From JBBCJR01 sp037190805 (GTDB taxonomy: Bacteria; Pseudomonadota; Alphaproteobacteria; Sphingomonadales; Sphingomonadaceae): a DNA stretch of 64,000 nt. The notes beneath the pieces are model-generated. The model was not told the DNA's origin. It ran no database searches and saw only the letters and a list, made by a program, of their open reading frames with translations. A program made the position numbers and the translations under genes. The stretch is taken from NCBI GenBank assembly GCA_037190805.1, contig JBBCJR010000004.1, forward strand, positions 310,001 to 374,000, read 5' to 3'. Each line of letters starts with the position of its first letter. The stretch's first letter is position 1. Of the stretch, positions 31,481-39,298 are shown piece after piece.

Positions 31481-34400
31481 CCGTCCCGCCCCTTTCCAGT
31501 CATCCGTGCCGACAGGGCCGGCGCGATCATCGCGCTGGCCGGCGCTCCGGTCAGCTGGGGATGGAGGAACGGCACCGTCACCCCGTCCAGCGTTCCGGCA
31601 TAGGGCATCCACAGCTCGGGGACGAGCTGGGGTCGTGCCTTATGGTCCTCGCCCGCACGCACATGCGTCAACCGCCCCTCATAGCGCCGATGATGGTGAC
31701 CGCGCACCAGTCGGTTGGTGTCCAGCACCACCCGCACCACCCCGTCCAGCGCGCGCGCCGGCAGGTTACCGAGGGGGCTGTCGCCATCCCGCAGGAAGGC
31801 AACGATCTGATCGCGCGTGACGAGGTCGGGATAAAGCTCGGGATCATAGCCGGCGATGGCGAGCAACGCCCGCATCGCCTGACTCTCGGTCGGCTCCGGC
31901 TCGGCCCGCCAGCATTCGGCGGGATAGGAATCGAGCATCGCGACCAGCCCGACCGCGCGGCCCGCCGCCGCCAGCTCGACCGCGATCGCCTGGGCGATGA
32001 TGCCGCCCACCGACCAGCCGGCGACATGATAGGGTCCGTCCGGCCATGTCTCGATCATGCGCCGGGCATAGTCGGCGGCAAGCGCATCGATACTCTCCGG
32101 CACCGCCACGTCGGGGTTCAGCGCCGGCGATTGCAGGCCGTAAACGGTGCGCGCTGGCGCGAGCGAGGCCGCCAGTGTGCGATAGCCCCAGCACAGGCCG
32201 CCCGCCGGGTGAACGACGAACAGCGGCGGCAGCGCTTTGTCACCCCCCGCAAGGGTGATGATCGGGCCGAGGCTTCCGTCCTCCCCCGCGCCGCCCGCGT
32301 CGATGCGGCGAGCGAGGCTGGCGACGTCCGGCGTTTCGAATAGCGTCGCAAGGCCGGGGTCGTGGCCCCATGTCTCACGGATCCGCAGCATCAGCTTCAT
32401 CGCCTGCAGCGAATCCCCGCCCAACGCGAAGAAGTCATCCCGCGCGCCAATGGCGCCTTCGGTAGCGAGCAGCTCGGCATAAAGCGCCGCCAGCTGTCGC
32501 TCGGTCTCGGTCGCCGGGGCTTCGCCGCCCTGACCGCGGAAGCTGGGCGCGGGCAGTTGCTTGCGGTCGAGCTTGCCGTTGGCGGTGACGGGCAACGCCG
32601 CCAGCTCGACGATCGCCGCAGGGAGCATATAATCGGGCAGGCGCTCCGCGAGCGCGGCGCGTAGGGCGTCCGGGGTATAGCCGTCGCCCGGCACGACATA
32701 GGCGATGATGCGTCCGTCGCGCGCGATCACCGCCACGGCGCGGGTCTGGCCGGACGCGACGATCGCCGCCTCGATCTCGCCCAGCTCGATCCTGAGACCA
32801 CGGATCTTCACCTGATGGTCGGCGCGGCCGAGGAACACCACCGCCCCATCCGGCCGACGCCGTGCAAGATCGCCGGTCAGGTAGAGCCGCTCGCCGGGAT
32901 GGAAGGGGTCGTCGATGAAGCGTTCGGCGGTCAGGTCCGCCCGGCCCAGATAGCCGCGCGCCAGCTGCACCCCGCCAAGATAGAGGTTGCCGACCACGCC
33001 TGGCGGCACCGGGCGCCGCCAATCGTCGAGCAGGACCAGCCGCGTGTTCCACACCGCATGGCCGATCGGCACCGGACGCGACATATCGTCCGCACTCGCG
33101 GGCCAATAGCTGACATCGACCGCCGCCTCGGTCGGACCGTAGAGATTGTGCAGCTCCGCCGTGACCCGGCGATGGAAACCGTCCCGCAGGTCGGCGGCCA
33201 ATTCTTCGCCGCTGCAAAAGACGCGGGCAATGGCGATCCCCGCCGACTCCGGCGCGTCGAGGAAGGCGGCCAGCATCGAAGGGACGAAGTGCAGCGTCGT
33301 GATCGCCTCGCCTCGAATCAACGCGGCGATGGCGGCCGGGTCGCGATGCGCGCCGGGCGGCGCCACCACCAGTGTCGCTCCCGCGATCAGCGGCAGGAAG
33401 AACTCCCACACCGAAACGTCGAATGTCGCCGGCGTCTTCTGGAGAATGCGGTCGTGGGAACCTATGCCATAATGATCCCGCATCCACAGCAGCCGGTTGA
33501 CGATCGCCCGATGGGTGACGACCACGCCCTTGGGGTCACCGGTCGACCCGGACGTGTAGATGACATAGGCGGCATCGTCCGGCCTCGGTTCCGGCAACGA
33601 CGAGGCGGGCGCATCCGGCCAGTCAGCGGAGCTGAGCAGGCATGGCCCGTAAAGGCCGTAGGGGTCATCGGCCGCCAGCACCGCCACCGGCTGGGCGCTG
33701 TTCAGGATCGTCTCGACCCGCCCCGCCGGATGGTCGAGATCGAGCGGCAGATAGGCCGCCCCCGCCCGCAGCACCGCGACCAGCGCCACCACCAGCTCGA
33801 GCGAACGTGGCAAGGCGACCGCGACCACCCGATCGCGGCCGGCGCCGAGCGCGACCAGCGCCCCAGCCAGCGCTGCGCTTCTCCGATCGAGTTCGGCATA
33901 GTCGAGCGACTGTCCCTCGAAGCGCAGCGCCTCCGCGCCCGGGGTCGCGCGTATCGCCTGTTCGATCAGGGCCGTCAGCGTCGTGTCGGGTACGGGATGG
34001 GCGGTGGCGTTGAAGGTCTCCAGCTCCGTCGCCGCCTCGCACGGCGTCGCGGTCGGCACCGCGCCCAGCGTCTCGGCGTCCGCGGCGGCGGCGAGGAACA
34101 CCGCCAGCCGCTCGCCATGAGCGGCGACTTCATCGCCGCGATAAAGGTCGGGATTGGCGTCGACCTCGATCGTCAGGCCGTTCACCCCGTCACCGCGAAA
34201 AGTGAAGTTGATGTCCTCGACCGGTCCCGTGCCGGTGACGTGGAGCGCGACGTCGAGGCCGGTAAAACGCGGCGGCCGGTCATAGGGTTGAACGTTGATC
34301 AGGGGACCGTAGAGTCGCCGGCTGCCGCCAATCAAGCCGAGGTCGCGGCGCAACTGCTCGCTGCGATAACGGCCATGCCGACGCGCCTCTGCAGTCGCCG

Positions 34401-35343
34401 CGGCGACCTTCAGCAGATAATCGTCGAGCGGCGCCGCCTCGTCCGGCGCGACGCGCAGCGGCAGCACATTCATGATCATCGCCGGCACCCGGGCCGAGGC
34501 GCTGCCCATGCGGCCCATATGGGGTACACCGACGATGATCTCCGCCGTGCCGGTGAAGCGGCGGCAATAGCCCGCGACCAGCGCGGTCAGCGCGTCCGGC
34601 CAGCCCACACCCACTGACTTCGCCCGGCGCATCAGTCCAGCGCGCGTCGCCTCCGCCAGCGGACGTTCGTAGCGGTGAAAGCCATGGGCCGACACCGCCC
34701 GGCCAGGCGCCATGCCGACGACATCCTCCATGCCATCCAGCGCCCTGCGCCACCACGCCGCGTCCTCGGTCCGCTGAGGTGACGCGGTATAGTCTGCGTC
34801 TTCGACCAATATGCCGGCCAGCGGCGCGAAAGGACGGCCCCCACTCGCGGTGCCGGCAATCCGGGCGTTGTAAAGCTCCGCGATGCGGGCAGTCAGCAGC
34901 ACCATGCCATAGCCGTCCGTGGCCAGATGATGCACCCGCTGCGCCCAGATATGGTGATCAGCCTCCAGCCGATAGAGATGCTGTGCGGCCAGCGGCTGAG
35001 CGGCCGGATCGATCGGCGTCGCCATGTCTCCCCGGATCGCCGCCAGCGCCGCCACGTCCGGCGCAGCCGCGCCCGACAGGTCGATGAGGCGAAGGCGAGG
35101 ACTGAACGCGGGATCGGTATATTGCGCCGGTCCGTCCGCGCCCTCGACGATACGCAGCGACAGCGCCTCGGCCTCCGCACTCGCCTGGTCGACGGCGGCA
35201 CGAAACGCCTCGACGTCAAGCGGGCCGCGCAGGTCGATATACTGACCGGTGTTGAAGATCGGGTTGGCGGGGTCCAGCCGCTGAGCATACCACAGGCCCG
35301 ACTGGGCCTCGGTCAGCGGCACCGCGTCAGGTCGGTCGCTCAA
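31477..35343 (-). CDS. entF: Enterobactin-type nonribosomal peptide synthetase (C-A-T-TE), serine-activating
   Basis: 1288 residues, almost the length of E. coli EntF, from a TTG at 35343 that overlaps the carrier-protein stop as TTGA. Condensation domain (about 5-430) with HHLATDG near residue 138; adenylation domain (about 450-940) with YTSGSTGDPKG near 596; carrier domain with the attachment Ser in FALGGDSLQAMKL near 977; thioesterase with GWSVGG near 1111 and a C-terminal FLHPQL. The pocket residues read from TFDVSVW, LHFVP, VFCSGE and NLYGPTEAAVD give D-V-W-H-F-S-L-V-D plus Lys, the serine code. The thioesterase should therefore trimerise DHB-serine and cyclise it. Fifth of six overlapping genes. 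The product identity is inference. Confidence 0.93.
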   Translation of the reverse strand: MSDRPDAVPLTEAQSGLWYAQRLDPANPIFNTGQYIDLRGPLDVEAFRAAVDQASAEAEALSLRIVEGADGPAQYTDPAFSPRLRLIDLSGAAAPDVAALAAIRGDMATPIDPAAQPLAAQHLYRLEADHHIWAQRVHHLATDGYGMVLLTARIAELYNARIAGTASGGRPFAPLAGILVEDADYTASPQRTEDAAWWRRALDGMEDVVGMAPGRAVSAHGFHRYERPLAEATRAGLMRRAKSVGVGWPDALTALVAGYCRRFTGTAEIIVGVPHMGRMGSASARVPAMIMNVLPLRVAPDEAAPLDDYLLKVAAATAEARRHGRYRSEQLRRDLGLIGGSRRLYGPLINVQPYDRPPRFTGLDVALHVTGTGPVEDINFTFRGDGVNGLTIEVDANPDLYRGDEVAAHGERLAVFLAAAADAETLGAVPTATPCEAATELETFNATAHPVPDTTLTALIEQAIRATPGAEALRFEGQSLDYAELDRRSAALAGALVALGAGRDRVVAVALPRSLELVVALVAVLRAGAAYLPLDLDHPAGRVETILNSAQPVAVLAADDPYGLYGPCLLSSADWPDAPASSLPEPRPDDAAYVIYTSGSTGDPKGVVVTHRAIVNRLLWMRDHYGIGSHDRILQKTPATFDVSVWEFFLPLIAGATLVVAPPGAHRDPAAIAALIRGEAITTLHFVPSMLAAFLDAPESAGIAIARVFCSGEELAADLRDGFHRRVTAELHNLYGPTEAAVDVSYWPASADDMSRPVPIGHAVWNTRLVLLDDWRRPVPPGVVGNLYLGGVQLARGYLGRADLTAERFIDDPFHPGERLYLTGDLARRRPDGAVVFLGRADHQVKIRGLRIELGEIEAAIVASGQTRAVAVIARDGRIIAYVVPGDGYTPDALRAALAERLPDYMLPAAIVELAALPVTANGKLDRKQLPAPSFRGQGGEAPATETERQLAALYAELLATEGAIGARDDFFALGGDSLQAMKLMLRIRETWGHDPGLATLFETPDVASLARRIDAGGAGEDGSLGPIITLAGGDKALPPLFVVHPAGGLCWGYRTLAASLAPARTVYGLQSPALNPDVAVPESIDALAADYARRMIETWPDGPYHVAGWSVGGIIAQAIAVELAAAGRAVGLVAMLDSYPAECWRAEPEPTESQAMRALLAIAGYDPELYPDLVTRDQIVAFLRDGDSPLGNLPARALDGVVRVVLDTNRLVRGHHHRRYEGRLTHVRAGEDHKARPQLVPELWMPYAGTLDGVTVPFLHPQLTGAPASAMIAPALSARMTGKGRDG

Positions 35344-35579
35344 CCCTGGCGCTCGCGCACGATCGCCCACAGGCCCGACAGCGTCATGGCTTCGGCAAGG
35401 TCGGGAAAGCCGATCGGCACGCCCGTCTCCTCCCATTCGAGGACGAGGTTCATCGTCCGCATCGAATCAAGGCCGAGGTCCATCAGGTTGTCGTCGTCGC
35501 CCACGGCCGACGGCGCCTGCTCCAGAATCCGGGCGATATCGCCGCGCAGGCGGTCGAGGGTCACGGCTTCGGTGGTCAT
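35340..35579 (-). CDS. Stand-alone aryl carrier protein
   Basis: 79-residue carrier protein from the ATG at 35579, which overlaps the isochorismatase stop as ATGA; the open frame upstream lies in that gene. The phosphopantetheine site is the Ser of MDLGLDSMRTMNLVLEWEE, close to the EntB aryl-carrier motif. The protein should receive DHB from EntE and offer it to the condensation domain of EntF. In E. coli this domain is fused to the isochorismatase as EntB. Here it is a separate gene, and its stop overlaps the entF start. Confidence 0.92.
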   Translation of the reverse strand: MTTEAVTLDRLRGDIARILEQAPSAVGDDDNLMDLGLDSMRTMNLVLEWEETGVPIGFPDLAEAMTLSGLWAIVRERQG

Positions 35580-36223
35580 GTCAGCGCCTCGATGATCTGG
35601 CGGGTGGAAAGGACGACGCCGATGCAATCAGCGACCTCGGACAACGCGGCGTCATGCCATGCGCGCGAGAAATCACCGAGCGCGTCGGCGGCGAAAAAGG
35701 GCTGGATGTCGAGCTGGAAGGCTTCGCCCGCCGTCATCAGACAGCCGATATGGGCATAGACCCCGCAGATGATGATCTGGTCGCGCCCACGCGCGCGCAT
35801 CAGCGTCTCCAGATTGCTGCGCTGGAAGGCGCTGTAGCGGTGCTTGACCAGCACGATGTCGCCATCCGCCGGGGCCAGCGGTGCCACGATCGCCTGATGC
35901 TCTGGCGCGTGGCGCATGCCCGGCCCCCAGAGATCGGCCTGCAAGCCCCGGTCACGCCGATCCTGATCGCCATTCTGGGCAGTATAGAACACCGGCACGC
36001 CCCGGACGCGCGCCGCCCCGATCAGCCGCGCGATGGCCTCGGTCATGGGTGCGATCGGCGCGACGCCCGGCGTGAAGGCGTCTACGAAATAGGCCTGCAT
36101 GTCGTGAACGAGCAGCACCGCGCGATCGGTCTCCAGCGGCCAGTCGGCCCGCGAGGCGGGAATCTCGCCCTCGCCCGGCAGATCATAGGCGGCGATCGAC
36201 GGCAGGCGGCGGGGCGTGCTCAC
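35576..36223 (-). CDS. entB: Isochorismatase (EntB N-domain equivalent)
   Basis: Hydrolyses the vinyl ether of isochorismate to give 2,3-dihydro-2,3-dihydroxybenzoate. It has 215 residues and starts at a GTG overlapping the entE stop as GTGA. Catalytic residues are the Asp of VLLVHDMQAYFV, the Lys of DIVLVKHRYSAFQ and the Cys region in IICGVYAHIGCLMTA. The N-terminus SIAAYDLPGEGEIPASRADW and the ADALGDFSRAWHDAAL stretch are typical of EntB/DhbB. The protein stops where the aryl-carrier domain would begin in EntB, so the usual two-domain protein has been split or was never fused. Confidence 0.93.
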   Translation of the reverse strand: MSTPRRLPSIAAYDLPGEGEIPASRADWPLETDRAVLLVHDMQAYFVDAFTPGVAPIAPMTEAIARLIGAARVRGVPVFYTAQNGDQDRRDRGLQADLWGPGMRHAPEHQAIVAPLAPADGDIVLVKHRYSAFQRSNLETLMRARGRDQIIICGVYAHIGCLMTAGEAFQLDIQPFFAADALGDFSRAWHDAALSEVADCIGVVLSTRQIIEALT

Positions 36224-37854
36224 GGCTTCTTCTCCTGATCCAGCAGGCTCTCCCGGAGCGCGGCGCGCAGTTCCTTGCGGCTGATCTTGCCGACCGCAGT
36301 GGTAACGAAGGCATCGACGAACACCAGCTGATCGGGAATCTTGAACGCTGCGATATCACGGCCGCGCATCCATGCCTTGATCGCCGGCGCGGTCGGCGCC
36401 TCGCCCTCGGCGGGAATGATGAAGGCGCAGCTGCGTTCGCCAAGGAAGGCGTCGGGCACCGACACCACAGCCGCATCGAAGATCTGCGGGTGGGCGAGCA
36501 GGTGATCCTCGATCTCCTCGGCCGAAATTTTCTCGCCGGCGCGATTGATATGGTCGGTGGCGCGACCCTGCACGACCAGATAACCGCCCGGCAGCCGCTT
36601 CACGACATCGCCGGTGCGATAGAAGCCGTCGACGGTGAAGGCGCGCGCATTGGCGGCGGGATCGTCATGATAGGCCCGGATCGTATAGGGGCCGCGGGTC
36701 AGCAGATGACCCGTTTGCCCATCCGGCACCGGCGCACCCTGATCGTCGAGAACCAGCACCTCATCGTCGGTCGAGATGGCACGCCCCTGGGTGTCGGTGA
36801 TCGTCTCCTCGGGATCGTCGAGACGGGTGTAGTTGACCAGCCCCTCCGCCATGCCGAACACCTGCTGCAATGTGCAGCCCAGCACGGGCCGCACACGCCG
36901 CGCCGCCTCGGGCATGAACTTCGCTCCGCCGACCTGCAGCACCTTGAGGCTGGACAGGTCTCGCTTCGTCCTGGGCGCGGCCTGCAGCCACAACAGCGCG
37001 AGCGGAGGTACAAGCCCGGTGATCGTCACCCCTTCCGCCTCGATCAGGGCGAAGGCGACGTCCGGTGTCGGTTGCGGCGCCATCACCACCTTCGCGCCCG
37101 CCAGGATCGCGCCGAACACGCCCGGCGAACTCATCGGGAAATTATGCGCCACGGGCAGGGCCGCAAGATAGACGCTGTCGTGCGTGACGCCGCAAATCTC
37201 GTTGCTGGCCCGAATGCTATACAGATAGTCGTCATGGGTGCGGGGAATGAGCTTCGACAGACCGGTGCTGCCGCCCGATATCTGCACCAGCGCAACACCC
37301 GAGGGATCGGCATCCGCAACCGGCAGAATGGCTGGCGCGGCCTTGAAGTCCCCGAACGCCACATGCGCGCCCGCATCCCCGACCACGATCGCGTGACGAA
37401 CGCTTGGCACCTCGGCCAGCACCGCATCGGCGAGCCCCCGGTAGTCGAAGCCGTCATGCCGGTCCGCAACGACATAGGCCACCGCCGCCGACTTGCGGGC
37501 GAAATGGGCGATCTCGGTCAGCCGGTGGGCGGGAAGCGCGAACACGGGGATCAGCCCGGCCCGGAACAGACCGAACACCACCGCGAAGAATTCCGGGATG
37601 TTGGGCAGCTGGACGACGACGCGGTCGCCCGGCGTCAGGCCCAGGCCGAGAAAGCCAGCCGCCGCGACCTCGGCGCGCGCCGCCAGCTCGGCATAGGTCC
37701 AGCGCTCCTCACCGCTCACGACGGCAACCGCGTCGCCGTGCCTTTCCACCACCGAAGCAAGGACGGAGCGGAACGTGTCTCCGCGCCAATAGCCACGCTC
37801 GCGATAGCGGGCCGCGAATTCAGGCGGCCAGACCTGCTCGAGCGGCGCGGTCAT
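36220..37854 (-). CDS. entE: 2,3-dihydroxybenzoate-AMP ligase
   Basis: 544-residue adenylating enzyme that activates DHB and loads it on the aryl carrier protein. The ATG at 37854 overlaps the entC stop as ATGA; the open frame beyond lies inside entC. Motifs are the P-loop ISGGSTGLSKLIPRTHDDY (about 195-213), the aryl-acid pocket LPVAHNFPMSSPG, FGMAEGLVNYTRL, YRTGDVVKRLPGGYLVV, GRATDHINRAGEKI and the catalytic Lys in TAVGKISRKEL near the C-terminus. The Asn in AHNFPMS is characteristic of DHB and salicylate ligases. The hydroxylation pattern is supported by the presence of entA and the isochorismatase. Confidence 0.95.
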   Translation of the reverse strand: MTAPLEQVWPPEFAARYRERGYWRGDTFRSVLASVVERHGDAVAVVSGEERWTYAELAARAEVAAAGFLGLGLTPGDRVVVQLPNIPEFFAVVFGLFRAGLIPVFALPAHRLTEIAHFARKSAAVAYVVADRHDGFDYRGLADAVLAEVPSVRHAIVVGDAGAHVAFGDFKAAPAILPVADADPSGVALVQISGGSTGLSKLIPRTHDDYLYSIRASNEICGVTHDSVYLAALPVAHNFPMSSPGVFGAILAGAKVVMAPQPTPDVAFALIEAEGVTITGLVPPLALLWLQAAPRTKRDLSSLKVLQVGGAKFMPEAARRVRPVLGCTLQQVFGMAEGLVNYTRLDDPEETITDTQGRAISTDDEVLVLDDQGAPVPDGQTGHLLTRGPYTIRAYHDDPAANARAFTVDGFYRTGDVVKRLPGGYLVVQGRATDHINRAGEKISAEEIEDHLLAHPQIFDAAVVSVPDAFLGERSCAFIIPAEGEAPTAPAIKAWMRGRDIAAFKIPDQLVFVDAFVTTAVGKISRKELRAALRESLLDQEKKP

Positions 37855-39074
37855 GCTGCCTTCTCCACCAAAAGCTCCTTCGCGTTCAGCCCCAGCGCGT
37901 CCAGCATGGCCCGGAACTTGGCAGCGGTTTCCGCGACCTCCGCTTCGGCATCGGAGCCCTCGACGATGCCCGCGCCCGCGTTCAGCACCAGCGCGCTTCC
38001 CTCGACCTGAGCGCAACGGAGCGCGACATGCCATTCGCCGTCACCAAGACCATCGACCCAGCCGACCGCACCGGCATAATAGCCCCGGCCATTGGGTTCC
38101 AGCGCACGGATCGCCGTCAGCGCCTCTTCCCGGGGATGCCCCCCTACGGCCGGCGTCGGATGGAGCAGCGCCGCCAGCCCTGCGGCCGAAGGGGCATCGT
38201 CGCTTTTCAGGACACCCTCGATCCTGGTGCCCAGATGCCAGACCGTCGCCGTCGAATGCAGCCCCATGCCGTCGGGCGCCGACAACTGGATGCAATAGGG
38301 TGCAAGCATATCCAGCACTGCTTCAGCCGTCAGCGCATGCTCGCGCCGGTCCTTGTCCGAACGCAGCAGCGCTGCGGCGGCGTCCCGATCCTGTTCGGGG
38401 TCCGGCGAACGCGCCGCCGACCCGGCCAGTGGGTGCGAAGCGATGTGAAGACCGCGCCGTGACAGCAGCAATTCAGGCGTGGCGCCGACAATCGCTCTGT
38501 CGGGCGCGCCCAGGGAGGCCAGGAACACCGTAACGGCCGGATCATTGCATAGACGCTCGGCAATGGCGACCGCATCCACCGGCCCATCCATCTCGACTCT
38601 GAGCCCGCGCGCCAGAACGATCTTGCGTAATCCACCCACGGGCGCGGCGGCGATCTTCGCAACCGCCGTACGGACGGCAGCGGCATAAGTCGACGCCTCC
38701 GGCATCTCAACGACACCAACCGGCCGGCTGGCGCCGGTCAAAGCCGCATCGCCGAAAGCGGCGGCCAAGCCCCGCGACAAGTCGATACGAAGACTATGTT
38801 CCGGGAGAGTCAGCAGGACCTCCCCGTCCCTGTCGAACGGCATTGCCCCGACCAGCAGGCCATCACCGCCATAAGAGGCGAAGAACCTCCGGCACCGTTC
38901 CTCCGTCGAGCCTATTCCGTGGAAATTGAGGCTTTCAGCAACCCCTGATGCCTTCAGAAAGGTGTCTGCTGACCTTAATCCAAACACCTTTTCAATCACT
39001 CCCGCTCCGGCTGGAGCCACATGATCCAGATGCGACCGTTTCGCAACAGCGCGATAGCCGCTATCCCGTACCAT
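37851..39074 (-). CDS. entC: Isochorismate synthase
   Basis: Converts chorismate to isochorismate, the first committed step of DHB synthesis. It has 407 residues, slightly longer than EntC. Motifs of the chorismate-utilising fold are RKIVLARGLRVEMDG, GATPELLLSRRGLHIASHPL followed by AGSAARS, HALTAEAVLDMLAPYC, LHPTPAVGGHPREEALTAI and NGRGYYAGAVGWVDGLGDGEW near the active site. It is the first gene of the operon. The ATG at 39074 lacks a strong ribosome binding site, so a slightly later start is possible. A Fur-like box lies 37 bases upstream. Confidence 0.94.
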   Translation of the reverse strand: MVRDSGYRAVAKRSHLDHVAPAGAGVIEKVFGLRSADTFLKASGVAESLNFHGIGSTEERCRRFFASYGGDGLLVGAMPFDRDGEVLLTLPEHSLRIDLSRGLAAAFGDAALTGASRPVGVVEMPEASTYAAAVRTAVAKIAAAPVGGLRKIVLARGLRVEMDGPVDAVAIAERLCNDPAVTVFLASLGAPDRAIVGATPELLLSRRGLHIASHPLAGSAARSPDPEQDRDAAAALLRSDKDRREHALTAEAVLDMLAPYCIQLSAPDGMGLHSTATVWHLGTRIEGVLKSDDAPSAAGLAALLHPTPAVGGHPREEALTAIRALEPNGRGYYAGAVGWVDGLGDGEWHVALRCAQVEGSALVLNAGAGIVEGSDAEAEVAETAAKFRAMLDALGLNAKELLVEKAA

Positions 39075-39110
39075 GGTGAGTGCCTGAGCCGAATAGTGCT
39101 TATCCGATCT

Positions 39111-39123
39111 GGGAATGATTATC
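39111..39123 (-). promoter_or_regulatory. Fur-box-like sequence upstream of entC
   Basis: GGGAATGATTATC (written on the plus strand) matches GATAATNATTATC at 10 of 12 defined positions. It lies in the 224-base region between entC and the divergent MFS gene, nearer to entC. An A+T-rich stretch at about 39180-39215 in the same gap could hold the exporter promoter. Confidence 0.55.
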
Positions 39124-39271
39124 GCATCGCAGACTTGCGTAGGATGCCGCCTGGAGCAGCCATCGTAACCGCCACCCGCGATAAATTGCGATTAATTATT
39201 ATTACCTTTAATGACACCGCCTTCGCGACTGCCTTCCGCCCGTCCGACCTGCATTGCGTTAAAGACCACGT

Positions 39272-39286
39272 GGGGACACCGTCCCC
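39272..39286 (+). other. Short hairpin just before the MFS exporter ribosome binding site
   Basis: GGGGAC (39272-39277) pairs perfectly with GTCCCC (39281-39286) around three bases and abuts the GGAG ribosome binding site at 39287-39290. It could tune translation initiation of the exporter gene. Confidence 0.45.
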
Positions 39287-39298
39287 GGAGACCCATTC

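Noticed and set aside
31477..35343. Assignment of the synthetase as DhbF (bacillibactin)
   Set aside because: DhbF has two modules for Gly and Thr; this protein has one module with a serine code.
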